Part shown: positions 22,811 to 30,297 of the stretch, in pieces
Layout: each line of letters opens with the position of its first letter
Position numbering within the stretch: the stretch's first letter is position 1
Virus record (IMG/VR): IMGVR_UViG_3300023094_000001
Coordinates: 1-44,242 of that record
DNA length: 44,242 nt
Source: a virus
Direction: 5' to 3' (one strand)
Made by a program: the position numbers and the translations under genes
The notes under the pieces: generated by a model
The model's input: the letters and a program-made list of their open reading frames with translations, nothing else
Database searches by the model: none
Told to the model about the DNA's origin: nothing

Positions 22811-23329
22811 TCAGGTGGAAGTGTTGGTTTTTATCAACTTCTCGGCGTCTCGGAGCGCTTCGGCGAGTCGGTCCGTCGATGCTGCGGCGCGGTCGGCTTC
22901 CATGAGTGCCAGCTGTGTGGCTACATGCGGAATCGCCCGCTGCCCATCGCTCAGGTCATCGATCGCCACCGCGTACTGCCCATTGGTCTCGTCGCGGCCG
23001 AGCGGCGCCACGGCTTGCATGTCGGTCAGCATGTTGCGGTACAGCCATACGTGCGGCGGGATGCCTTCGGCTTCTGGTTCGTCGGTGTCGACGTGTTGGA
23101 CTTCGCGGTAGCCTTCGCCAGTGGTGGTCGGCAGTTCGTCCTGCGCCTCGGCCAGGTCAACGCCGCGCAGCACGTCGAGCGATTGGCCCGCATCGATGAT
23201 CAACACGCGCTGGGTCTGGCCCAAGGTCTGACGCAGAATATCGACCATGGCGTCGCGTTGGCTCATGCTCAGGTAGCTGGGGTGCGAGACCACCAGAACA
23301 TCGTCGGGTTGAAGTTGGATCAGGTTCAT
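22811..23329 (-). CDS. Hypothetical protein
   Basis: A 172-residue acidic protein starting with a good AAAGGACAAACACC site. The first ~45 residues look like a compact alpha/beta domain (DDVLVVSHPSYLSMSQRDAM, then RVLIIDAG), a pattern found in small phage proteins of unknown role. The middle is rich in Asp, Glu and Pro. The C-terminal ~45 residues are helical. It lies between the fibre gene and the small terminase and ends at a strong terminator. Confidence 0.7.
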   Translation of the reverse strand: MNLIQLQPDDVLVVSHPSYLSMSQRDAMVDILRQTLGQTQRVLIIDAGQSLDVLRGVDLAEAQDELPTTTGEGYREVQHVDTDEPEAEGIPPHVWLYRNMLTDMQAVAPLGRDETNGQYAVAIDDLSDGQRAIPHVATQLALMEADRAAASTDRLAEALRDAEKLIKTNTST

Positions 23330-23488
23330 GGTGTTTGTCCTTTGGGAGGGTCTGCACCGGGGTGGTGGCTGCGTCTCACGACGTTGGCATGTGGCCTGCG
23401 TACGCCAGGACCGAGCGGTCGACCGGGTTCTCCCAGTCCTTGCACCTAACGCTCCGCCAAGAGCAAGTACGACCCTAGCATACCATCA

Positions 23489-24280
23489 TCACGCGGCGAC
23501 CACAACCACCCGTGCAGGCGCGCCGGCCACGTTCGTGGTACCGGCGAGCAGCACCTCGACCGACAGGAGCGTCACGGCCGAGCGCTGCACCAGACGCAAC
23601 GAGAACCCGGCCGCCGTGCTACTGACCGTCACCCACGTCTGGTTCGCTGCCGTGGGCGGGCTGGGCTGCACGCTGGGTACAGCAGCAAACGCGGTTGCGT
23701 ACGCCACCGTGTACAGCCCATTGGCGTCGGTCGTGCCCGTGTAGGTGTCGATGCGCTTGACCGTGGACGCGTCCGCCTTAGCCGCCAGTAGTGCGGTCAG
23801 CGCCGCCGTAGTCGTGTAGTTGCCGAGCGCCGCACCGGTCACCGCGTCGGTAATCCCGAATCCGGCCAGCGTGGTGGGCTTACCCGTGAGAGAGGCCCAA
23901 GTGCCATCGAACAGCGTGGGTTTGCCGGTCAGTGCTGCCCATGTGCCGGGGAAAAGGGCCGGCAACCCGGTCAGATCGGCGTACGCGCCGCTGAAAAGGC
24001 TCGGTCGTCCTGTGAGGTCGGAATACGCGCCGGACGTCGCCACGGCCGCGTATGCCGGTTTCCCGGCCACTCCTGCCCAAGTTGCAGGGAATGCCGATGG
24101 TTTGTCGGTGATGCTGTCCCACGTCACCGGCTGCGCCGTACCGGACCCGGTCACCTGGAACGTGCCGTCAGGGCTGCGCAGGCCGACCACCTGGCCCGAG
24201 CTGTTGACCACCCAGCGCGGCATGTGCTTGCGCGACCACGCCACCAGTCGGTTGAAAGTTTTCTCTTCGTTGAGGTTCAT
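23489..24280 (-). CDS. Fibre protein with short W/Y-x-x-LTGKP repeats
   Basis: A 263-residue protein starting MNLNEEKTF at 24280 (ATGA overlap with the upstream gene). Residues ~65-160 hold six or more copies of a ~13-17-residue repeat of the form W/Y-x-x-L-T-G-K/R-P-x-L-F-x-G. This resembles tail-fibre shaft repeats, in which each unit adds one layer to a trimeric beta-structure. A GITDAVTG linker and a beta-rich C-terminal domain follow. It is encoded next to the terminases, not in the tail module, so it could be a second receptor-binding fibre or a head fibre. Confidence 0.75.
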   Translation of the reverse strand: MNLNEEKTFNRLVAWSRKHMPRWVVNSSGQVVGLRSPDGTFQVTGSGTAQPVTWDSITDKPSAFPATWAGVAGKPAYAAVATSGAYSDLTGRPSLFSGAYADLTGLPALFPGTWAALTGKPTLFDGTWASLTGKPTTLAGFGITDAVTGAALGNYTTTAALTALLAAKADASTVKRIDTYTGTTDANGLYTVAYATAFAAVPSVQPSPPTAANQTWVTVSSTAAGFSLRLVQRSAVTLLSVEVLLAGTTNVAGAPARVVVVAA

Positions 24281-24603
24281 GGTGCGTCTACCCCGCTGAC
24301 CATGAACCAGGCCGAGTCGGACACCTGATTGCCGTCCTGCCACACGTAAGTCTGACGCACGAATCGGCCCTTGCTGTCCGGGCCGCACGTGATCTGGACC
24401 ACATTGCCATCGGCGTCGAGAACGCGCTTGGCGGGCAGGGAATTCACATCGAAGGTAACCTGGCCCGTCACCTCGGTGACCAGTCCACCGCCGGCGGCCA
24501 AAGCCACAGGGTCGGCGTAGCTGCCATCAGCTAGCCGCATCAGGTTCTTGATCTGGCCAGAGCCGATAGCGAAAGGGATTTTGTCGGGGTGGTCGTCTGC
24601 CAT
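24277..24603 (-). CDS. Small beta-rich protein linked to the fibre gene
   Basis: A 108-residue protein starting MADDHPDKIPFAIG at 24603. Segments such as VTGQVTFDVNSLPAKRVLDADGN and FVRQTYVWQDGNQVSDSAWF look beta-stranded. It overlaps the following fibre gene by ATGA, so the two are probably made together. It may be the fibre's attachment domain or a partner protein. No family is recognised. Confidence 0.65.
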   Translation of the reverse strand: MADDHPDKIPFAIGSGQIKNLMRLADGSYADPVALAAGGGLVTEVTGQVTFDVNSLPAKRVLDADGNVVQITCGPDSKGRFVRQTYVWQDGNQVSDSAWFMVSGVDAP

Positions 24604-24688
24604 GGTGCGCCTCGCGGTTGGTGGCCGGTTGTCGGGAGGGCGGCAGAGGGATTTTACAGCAGAGCTTGGTCCGGAATCTAGCGAATTG

Positions 24689-25009
24689 TCACTCCCCCGG
24701 CCACCCGTCCAGTCCGATCTGCACCTTGGGCCGGTAGGCACGGCCATTCTCGGTCGCGGTCTTCTCGTTGTGGCAGGGGGTGCAGATGCACTGCAGGTTG
24801 GCCGGGTGGTCGATCCGCTCCTGCGTCCACCCCAGCTTTTCGGCCTTGGCCTTCGGGGTGATGTGGTCCACCTCGCGGCCCTGGGTGATGCGGCCATTTC
24901 GTTTGCAAGGTTGGCACATGCCCATGTCCCTCTCGATCACCTGGGCGCGGACCTTCTCCCAAAGATTCCCGTATCCACGGGAATGTCGACTTTCTTTTGA
25001 CCAGGCCAT
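24689..25009 (-). CDS. HNH endonuclease (packaging-associated type)
   Basis: A 106-residue protein with the classical short phage HNH layout: RGYGNLWEKVRAQVIERD, a zinc pair C32/C35, VDHI (D48, H49), NLQ (N71), then CTPCHNEKT with C79 and H80. HNH proteins of this type commonly sit near the terminase genes of cos-type siphoviruses, where they assist large-terminase cutting of cohesive ends. An AGGAGAAG ribosome site precedes the ATG. It is the first gene of the leftward late block. Confidence 0.9.
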   Translation of the reverse strand: MAWSKESRHSRGYGNLWEKVRAQVIERDMGMCQPCKRNGRITQGREVDHITPKAKAEKLGWTQERIDHPANLQCICTPCHNEKTATENGRAYRPKVQIGLDGWPGE

Positions 25010-25010
25010 G

Positions 25011-25039
25011 TTGACTTCTCCTATTAACTATTCTATTCT
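25011..25039 (+). promoter_or_regulatory. Promoter of the orphan rightward gene
   Basis: TTGACT (25011-25016) and TATTCT (25034-25039) are separated by 17 bases in an A+T-rich gap, 33 bases before the ATG at 25072. It lies back to back with the HNH gene start at 25009. Confidence 0.75.
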
Positions 25040-25071
25040 ATAGACTCACAAAACCAACAGAGGATTACACC

Positions 25072-25479
25072 ATGCGCATCGAGACTTTGCCTTCCGGCCG
25101 CGTTTTTACTTTCGTCGAGGCCAAACCATACGTTCGGAAAGACGGGACGCCGACAACGATAGAGACTTGGGAGAGTACCTGTAAGGCCGAAGGATGCGGG
25201 AAATTCTTCCAGATCACCGTGCCCGCTGGGTCAACCCCCACCAGTAGTAAATCTTTCTATCGGGTCCACTGCGAGGAACACAAGCTCACTCCTGCGGAGG
25301 CTACTAAAAAATGGGTCACCGCGTGCGTGGCATCAAACACGAAAGTTACACCTGAGATCAAGAAACAAATTTTAGACATGCGGCACCAGAAATTCACCGT
25401 CCCCCAAATCCGAGCCGCGCTATCAATCGAGCTGAGCGCTTCCTATATTTATTCTCTGATCTACAAGAACAACTCGTAA
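25072..25479 (+). CDS. Orphan zinc-binding / helix-turn-helix protein
   Basis: A 135-residue protein, the only rightward gene between 1.6 and 31.9 kb. It has its own promoter and an AGAGGATTACACC ribosome site. The N-terminal half holds a probable zinc site: CKAEGCGKFF followed by VHCEEH. The C-terminal ~45 residues (EIKKQILDMRHQKFTVPQIRAALSIEL...) look like a helix-turn-helix. It is visibly A+T-richer than its neighbours. Orientation, private promoter and composition are typical of a moron-type inserted gene. A DNA-binding regulator role is inference. Confidence 0.75.
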   Translation: MRIETLPSGRVFTFVEAKPYVRKDGTPTTIETWESTCKAEGCGKFFQITVPAGSTPTSSKSFYRVHCEEHKLTPAEATKKWVTACVASNTKVTPEIKKQILDMRHQKFTVPQIRAALSIELSASYIYSLIYKNNS

Positions 25480-25488
25480 AATATTACG

Positions 25489-25627
25489 CCTTCTCTTCTT
25501 TTTCTTCTTCATCTTCCTTCTTCAAAACTAACCCCTGTTATACAGGGGTATAGTTAATTGAAGATGAAAGGATGAGTATTTGCCTTCTTCACTTCAACCT
25601 TCTTCACGAATCTTCAATTGAAGAAGG
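25489..25627. repeat. Iteron-like noncoding region, candidate replication origin
   Basis: This A+T-rich gap between two convergent genes contains the 9-mer CCTTCTTCA three times directly (25516-25524, 25583-25591, 25598-25606) and once inverted (25619-25627). It also has a 35-base stretch with 34 pyrimidines (25489-25523) and a 12-bp palindrome CTTCAATTGAAG (25612-25623). The primase-helicase gene ends at 25643. Repeated short sites, a purine/pyrimidine-biased tract and A+T-richness beside a replication gene are typical of phage origins. Confidence 0.5.
25524..25549 (-). terminator. Terminator after the primase-helicase gene
   Basis: On the minus strand ACCCCTG-TATAA-CAGGGGT forms a 7-bp stem followed by TAGTTTT. 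It lies in the convergent gap downstream of the leftward primase-helicase. Read rightward, the stem lacks a clear T-run, so it mainly suits the leftward transcript. Confidence 0.65.
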
Positions 25628-25642
25628 TAATTATTTGCACGT

Positions 25643-27811
25643 TCAATCCTGCGACTTGAGGGTGTAGCGGCTTTGGTCGTCCTTCTGAATGTAGCCCAAG
25701 GCTTCCAATTTCTCGATCGCTTTGCCCGCATCACGCATCCGATTGTCCACTTTGCCGCGTTGCTCCATGTGTGGGACGGTGGCGCGGCGCAGATCCTCGT
25801 AGTGCATGTCAGCGTCCAGATCCGCCGCCTCGGTGAGCACCCGCAGCACGGCGCGGTGGTCGTCCTTGAGACCGTCCTTGGCGTCTTCCACAACGGCCGC
25901 ACCGGTGCTGTGCTCGACCACGCAAGAGGTGATAGGGTCGCCGTCCTCGTCGATGCCGATCTGGACGACGTGGAGCTTGAAGCCCATGGCCTTGCCCTCG
26001 TCGCCGTCCTTGGCCTTGGACAGCTGGATACTGCGACCCAGCAGCTTGGACCGGGTGACCTCGATCTCGACGTCCATAGCGCCCTTGAGGCCCGACCAGC
26101 CGCGCGCGCCCCGCGATGCGTCCTTGCCGGCATGGTGGACAAGCAGCACCATGGCGCCCGTCATCTTGTTCAGGCCTCGGCAATGCGCCAGCACCTTGCC
26201 CATGTCCTCGCCCGAGTTCTCGTTCGCGCCGGCAGACGACTGGGCCAGGGTATCGAGCACGATGATATCGGCGCCGCCCCAGTCCACCACCTGCTTGGCC
26301 AAGGCCTTGACGTCGTCCTTTAGCAACATGCTGGGCACGTCGCCGATAATTCCGAAGGGCACATCGGCCAGGTCAACGTCGTGGTGCTGTGCGTAGGCCT
26401 TGAGACGGCCGCGTGCGCCCATAAGGCCCTCGGCCACCACCAGCACCACCCGGCCCTGCTTGGTACGCATGCCGCGCCACGGCAGGCCCCGCGCGATCGA
26501 GCCGAGCATGTCCATGGCGACGAACGACTTGCCGGCCGTCGACTCGCCGTAGATCATGCCCACCTGGGCCTTGGGCAACAGCCCTTTGATGATCCACTGC
26601 TGCGGCGGGCCACTGGCAAACTCGCCCGCCCCGCTCACCGCGAACTTCTCACGGCGTACCGGGGATAGGTCACGGGCGGCCACGTCGGTGCCGTCTTCTG
26701 GCCCCAAGTCGTCAAAATCATCATACGGATCAGACGCTTGCACTTCGGCAGGGGCGGCCACCTCGGCCGTGCCGCCGAGCAAATCTTCTATCTCGGCATC
26801 GACGGGTGCTGGCGCCGGCTCCAGCTGCTCGAAGTCGTCGCGCAGTTCGTCGTCGATCTCCTTGGCGCGGGTGGCGCCGGCCCGGCAATGATCCTTCCAG
26901 AGGTAGCGCAGGGCCTTGTCGTAGTCCTGGCGCCGGTGGTCGAGCGCAACTTCCATGGCGTGCTCGTTGGCCTCCAGGATGGACAGCATCTGCTCGCGCG
27001 TGCACCCGGCTTGCGCCAGGGCGATCGAGGTGGCGAACAGCGCATTGGAACGATCGGCACCTGGTTCTGGCCCTTCAGCGAGGAAGTTGGCCGCGTGCGG
27101 CGGCAGGTCCAGGTCCTCCAGATCGGGCAGGTCCAAGGCCGAGAGGAGCGGGGGCAGGTGCAAGTCCTCGACCTCAGCCTTGGTGCGGGCGCGCCGGTAC
27201 TTCGCGGCCAGGCCCTCCAGCACGCCCGCCGGCGCCGGCCGCACGTCGCGGCGCGATCCGTCAACGCGCTGCCCTGTGATGGTTACGAACCGGGCCTGTG
27301 TGCCACCGTATATCTCGATGCCGCGCTCGTGGTTGATGATGTCCGCGTCGACCCCGGCGCGCACCATGACGCGCAGGCCGGTGCCCGACGGGCTGACCTC
27401 GGTGTAACTGTCCAGCTTGGCGATCACCTCGGCGGCCCACGGCGCGATCTCGCCGGTGGAGGCATCACGGCAATGGTCGAGGTCGACACCGGCCAGCTCG
27501 CCAGGTGCGAACACATCGGCGCCTGCGCCTTGGGCCTTCTCGCCCGTAACCAGGTAGCCCACGCCGGCGAACTTATCCGGGTTCTGCAGGTACACGGCCA
27601 TGGCCCGGTGGAAGACGGACCACCCTTTCGTCGACTTCGAGGACAGGCCATAGGCCGGCTGATCGGTACGATGTGGGATCTTGTCGTACTTGCGCTTCTT
27701 CTCGTTCCAGACGGCCCGCCACGGCGCCCAGCGCGGGGTGTCGAGCATGGAGGCGGGGATACCGTCGACGGTAACGGGCAGGAGGGTTGGCAGTTCGGGT
27801 TTGGTAGCCAT
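25643..27811 (-). CDS. Primase-helicase (AEP primase domain plus RepA/DnaB-type AAA ATPase)
   Basis: A protein of about 722 residues. The N-terminal ~200 residues resemble a bifunctional primase-polymerase: GVDLDHC (D110, D112), SPSGTGLRVMV and EIYGGTQARFVTITG. Residues ~400-600 are a RecA-like helicase of the RepA family (AAA_25): Walker A YGESTAGKS (421-429), Walker B IIVLDTL (516-522) and LLVHHAGKD. The C-terminal ~70 residues resemble a winged helix. The ATG overlaps the upstream methyltransferase stop as TGATG; a GTG one codon earlier is possible. It primes and unwinds phage DNA for the family A polymerase. Confidence 0.9.
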   Translation of the reverse strand: MATKPELPTLLPVTVDGIPASMLDTPRWAPWRAVWNEKKRKYDKIPHRTDQPAYGLSSKSTKGWSVFHRAMAVYLQNPDKFAGVGYLVTGEKAQGAGADVFAPGELAGVDLDHCRDASTGEIAPWAAEVIAKLDSYTEVSPSGTGLRVMVRAGVDADIINHERGIEIYGGTQARFVTITGQRVDGSRRDVRPAPAGVLEGLAAKYRRARTKAEVEDLHLPPLLSALDLPDLEDLDLPPHAANFLAEGPEPGADRSNALFATSIALAQAGCTREQMLSILEANEHAMEVALDHRRQDYDKALRYLWKDHCRAGATRAKEIDDELRDDFEQLEPAPAPVDAEIEDLLGGTAEVAAPAEVQASDPYDDFDDLGPEDGTDVAARDLSPVRREKFAVSGAGEFASGPPQQWIIKGLLPKAQVGMIYGESTAGKSFVAMDMLGSIARGLPWRGMRTKQGRVVLVVAEGLMGARGRLKAYAQHHDVDLADVPFGIIGDVPSMLLKDDVKALAKQVVDWGGADIIVLDTLAQSSAGANENSGEDMGKVLAHCRGLNKMTGAMVLLVHHAGKDASRGARGWSGLKGAMDVEIEVTRSKLLGRSIQLSKAKDGDEGKAMGFKLHVVQIGIDEDGDPITSCVVEHSTGAAVVEDAKDGLKDDHRAVLRVLTEAADLDADMHYEDLRRATVPHMEQRGKVDNRMRDAGKAIEKLEALGYIQKDDQSRYTLKSQD

Positions 27812-28992
27812 CACAGGAGATCTCCAAGGTATTCAAATTGCGCGCGCGTCTCGGCTATGTCGGCATACTCGGGAGTCAGCTCAATGCCCGTCATGACAAA
27901 GCCCTCTTGCAAGCCGGCCACGATGGTAGAACCGCTGCCGGCGAAGATATCGAGCGAGCGGCCGCCGGGCGGCGTCACCAGGCGCAGCAGGTAGCGCATC
28001 AGCGCCAGCGGCTTGACCGTGGGGTGGGTGTTGCCCGGACCGCGATCGGACTTGCTGGCCTTGGCGCAGTAGAAGAAGCGGGCGTTGCTTCCTGATCCAC
28101 CGTAGCCTTGATCTTCCGCCGGGGGTTTCTTGTACTTTCCGTAGATCTCGTTATGTACCTCGCCATCTCGGTTGCGCTGTACTGCGACGCCGTCTTTCGA
28201 TTCCGGGAACGCCGCCAGCACCTCGTCGCTGCCGTCGTGGATCAGATTGGCGGGCCAGCGGCCCTTGTTGCTGTCGAAATCGGCCGATGCGCTTGGCTCG
28301 CCGTACGTATTGCCCGCAGATCGCATGCTGTTCGACAAGCCGTACTCGGTTCGCTCGCACCCTTCCACTCGGCAACCGTCGATATTCAGCGCCCCCGTGC
28401 CATGCGCCAGCACGTTGGCCGCCACTGTGCCTATCAGCGGCTTGCGCGCCACGCATATCGGTTCGTGTGCCGGCTTCAGCGCGGTGCCCCAGCCATCCCA
28501 CTGGCGGGCGGCGTCGGTGGCTGGTGCAGTGAGCATAGTACCCTCTGGGGCAGAGAAGTACGTCACCCCGTTACCTGGCTTGGCTTTGGCCGCGTGCCGG
28601 GCTTTTGCGGCCGAATTGATTCCGGGGCCAATCACCTCGCGCTCAGCACCCGCGGCCTTATCAATCGCCTTGCTCACGTCCAGCGACTTTGGGAAACCCG
28701 AACCATACACCCACATAATTTGATCGCGAATTTCGAAACCGGCGTCTTCAATGGCGCAGGTCATGCGGTGGTAGGTGCGCGAACCGGAGAATGCCAGCAG
28801 GTGACCGCCTGGCTTTAGTACACGCAAGGCCTCGCGCCACATCTCAACGCTATTGGCGATGCCGGAAGCGTCCCAGGCTTTGCCCATGAAGGCCAGCTCG
28901 TACGGCGGGTCGGTGACGATGGAGTCGAAGGAAGAATCGGGGAGGGTCTTGAGCACGGCCAGGCAGTCGCCGCGAAGAATTTCATAGGACAT
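27811..28992 (-). CDS. DNA methyltransferase, DPPY type (N6-adenine or N4-cytosine)
   Basis: A 393-residue enzyme. Motif IV DPPY (28-31) comes first, and the AdoMet-binding motif FAGSGST (~350-356) comes near the C-terminus, the beta-class order. A long target-recognition region lies between (~100-320), and GNTHPTVKPLALMRYLL precedes motif I as usual. DPPY more often marks N6-adenine enzymes, but N4-cytosine cannot be excluded. No partner restriction enzyme is seen, so it is an orphan that probably protects phage DNA. An AGGAAAT site precedes the ATG, and a long structured leader lies upstream. Confidence 0.92.
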   Translation of the reverse strand: MSYEILRGDCLAVLKTLPDSSFDSIVTDPPYELAFMGKAWDASGIANSVEMWREALRVLKPGGHLLAFSGSRTYHRMTCAIEDAGFEIRDQIMWVYGSGFPKSLDVSKAIDKAAGAEREVIGPGINSAAKARHAAKAKPGNGVTYFSAPEGTMLTAPATDAARQWDGWGTALKPAHEPICVARKPLIGTVAANVLAHGTGALNIDGCRVEGCERTEYGLSNSMRSAGNTYGEPSASADFDSNKGRWPANLIHDGSDEVLAAFPESKDGVAVQRNRDGEVHNEIYGKYKKPPAEDQGYGGSGSNARFFYCAKASKSDRGPGNTHPTVKPLALMRYLLRLVTPPGGRSLDIFAGSGSTIVAGLQEGFVMTGIELTPEYADIAETRAQFEYLGDLL

Positions 28993-29012
28993 TTTCTATT
29001 TCCTGAAAGAAA

Positions 29013-29099
29013 AAGCCTATAGGATTGCGCTCTGACTGCCAAGTCCCGGACCAATCCCGGCGAGCGCGCTCCTATAGGCTTACTGGTTATTGACTTGGC
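29013..29099 (-). ncRNA. Structured leader (candidate pseudoknot / attenuator) of the methyltransferase mRNA
   Basis: In the leader, AAGCCTATAGGA (29081-29070) pairs perfectly with TCCTATAGGCTT (29024-29013). Inside, GCGCTC (29067-29062) pairs with GAGCGC (29032-29027). TTTTT follows directly, making a terminator. Upstream GCCAAGTC (29099-29092) can pair with GACTTGGC (29045-29038) in the loop. The order a-b-a'-b' allows either an H-type pseudoknot or competing folds. A small local hairpin GACT-TGGC-AGTC uses the same loop. The likely transcript starts near 29101. Confidence 0.6.
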
Positions 29100-29107
29100 G
29101 GACTCAT

Positions 29108-29135
29108 GATATACCTCAAACTTTACTTTACGCAA
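29108..29135 (-). promoter_or_regulatory. Promoter for the methyltransferase / primase-helicase transcript
   Basis: On the minus strand TTGCGT (29135-29130) and TATATC (29113-29108) are separated by 16 bases. ACTTGCGTA here resembles half of the operator palindrome seen at the other promoters. It lies directly after the terminator at 29146-29167 and before the structured leader. Confidence 0.65.
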
Positions 29136-29145
29136 GTGAAATAAG

Positions 29146-29167
29146 AAAAAGCCCGCACGCGGCGGGC
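29146..29167 (-). terminator. Rho-independent terminator
   Basis: On the minus strand GCCCGC-CGCGT-GCGGGC is followed by TTTTTC. It ends the leftward operon that finishes with the gene at 29189 and insulates it from the methyltransferase promoter. Confidence 0.88.
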
Positions 29168-29188
29168 CTTGGGGTGGGTGACGGGGGT

Positions 29189-29587
29189 CTACAGCGGCAC
29201 CAGGTAGTCGAAGTCCCACTCGGCCAGATCGCCATCGAGACCGGCCTTCGACGGATGCGGGTCGAACACAATCTGGCCATCCTTGCCGATCACGGCATGC
29301 AACAGACCGCCGCCGCGAGGGGATGGGCCTCCCATAATATGGTAGCCGCCCATTGCCTCAGCAAATTCCGGTCGATGCTCAGGAAAGGCGCTGAGGTAAT
29401 CCCAGCCGCGTGCCTTGGTGAACTCCAGTACACCACTCCAGAACTTTTGCGGGTCGCCATCCGCGTCGCGGAGAAAATGGGGAACCTCGGCAATCGGCAG
29501 ATCGAGCAGCGAAGCGACGCAAGCCCGCATGCAATCGCCGTATTGCTGACCAGCGATGTTGATAAACTCCTGGTCCTGCGGCGTCAT
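29189..29587 (-). CDS. C39-like papain-fold small protein
   Basis: A 132-residue protein starting MTPQDQEFIN at 29587, in ATGA overlap with the gene before it. QQYGDCMRACVASLL (C19, with C23 nearby), LLHAVIG (H97) and VFDPHPS (D109) give a Cys-His-Asp arrangement like bacteriocin-processing C39 peptidases. I associate this short form, with PSPRGGGLLHAV and DPHPS, with conserved phage proteins of unknown substrate. It could be a small peptidase or amidase acting on a host factor. The family fold is fairly clear, the role is not. Confidence 0.75.
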   Translation of the reverse strand: MTPQDQEFINIAGQQYGDCMRACVASLLDLPIAEVPHFLRDADGDPQKFWSGVLEFTKARGWDYLSAFPEHRPEFAEAMGGYHIMGGPSPRGGGLLHAVIGKDGQIVFDPHPSKAGLDGDLAEWDFDYLVPL

Positions 29588-30024
29588 TTCACCACCGCCG
29601 CGCAAGGCCCCTCATGCCCAGCGGCGCGCGTGCAGCGCCAACCGGGCGGCGGGAGGGTGCACTCTTGGGCTTTGGCGTCGGAGGCAACCATATCTAACAG
29701 CGTCTCGCCGTACTGGATCAGCATAGCGCGCACCGCCATAGGCGAACCGAACACCATTTCGCCTTCCGGGTTCTCCCAAGCGCCGACGTGCGCCGCCCAT
29801 TTCCCAAACGACCACTTGCGGCGTTCATCAAGTCTGGCCTGTTGCGTTTCGGACAGGGAGGGCGCCCGTTGCACCAGTTTATTCATACGGTCGCGTACGT
29901 CCTTCTCGTTTTTGGCCGCCGCGCCCGCATCCGCCGCCTCCAATAGCTCCAGACACTTGCGCGGGCGCACCAACGCCAGCAGGGCGAAGGCGATGAACAG
30001 GCCGAATAGTTTAATTCGCATCAT
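29584..30024 (-). CDS. Membrane-anchored hypothetical protein
   Basis: A 146-residue protein with an N-terminal hydrophobic helix (about residues 3-20), a charged helical middle and a C-terminal motif PPPGWRCTRAAGHEGPCAA. That final CTRAxGHxGPC pattern, with two Cys and one His, occurs at the end of many unrelated phage proteins and may bind a metal. It overlaps both neighbours. Function is unknown. Confidence 0.65.
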   Translation of the reverse strand: MMRIKLFGLFIAFALLALVRPRKCLELLEAADAGAAAKNEKDVRDRMNKLVQRAPSLSETQQARLDERRKWSFGKWAAHVGAWENPEGEMVFGSPMAVRAMLIQYGETLLDMVASDAKAQECTLPPPGWRCTRAAGHEGPCAAVVK

Positions 30025-30295
30025 GGTTTTTCTCCTGGTCGTACTTCACGCCGCAGAACGGGCAATAGGTGAATACCATGTTTTGGGGTTTCTTCTTTTC
30101 CTTGAAGCCGCCTTTCTTCAGTGGGAACGACGCCGTGGCGGCGATCGGCATATACCCTTTCTCGGCCAAGGTGTTGCCGCCGAACACCAGCGTATAGCCG
30201 GATAGCGAAACGGTGTGGCCGGTGGCCTCGGGGCTTTGCTCTTTGAACCGTGCGAGCAGTTTTTCGGTAATTTCTTTGCGGCAGGTACAGGTCAT
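30011..30295 (-). CDS. Small zinc-ribbon-like protein
   Basis: A 94-residue protein starting MTCTCRKEI at 30295, chosen because GGAG lies nine bases upstream. Two Cys near the start (TCTC) and CPFCG near the end can form a four-Cys zinc site. It is rich in Lys in the middle (KKGGFKEKKK). It overlaps the downstream gene by 14 bases. The fold suggests nucleic-acid or protein binding, but no function is known. Confidence 0.65.
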   Translation of the reverse strand: MTCTCRKEITEKLLARFKEQSPEATGHTVSLSGYTLVFGGNTLAEKGYMPIAATASFPLKKGGFKEKKKPQNMVFTYCPFCGVKYDQEKNHDAN

Positions 30296-30297
30296 AA

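Noticed and set aside
23330-23488. A tRNA or small RNA in the gap containing CGGTCGACCG
   Set aside because: No cloverleaf or CCA-type end can be drawn. Only a short palindrome (23416-23425) and an ACTTGC-like box are seen.
23850-24130. Spaced repeats resembling a CRISPR array
   Set aside because: The repeats are 13-17-codon protein repeats (LTGKP type) in frame, with no spacers of constant length.
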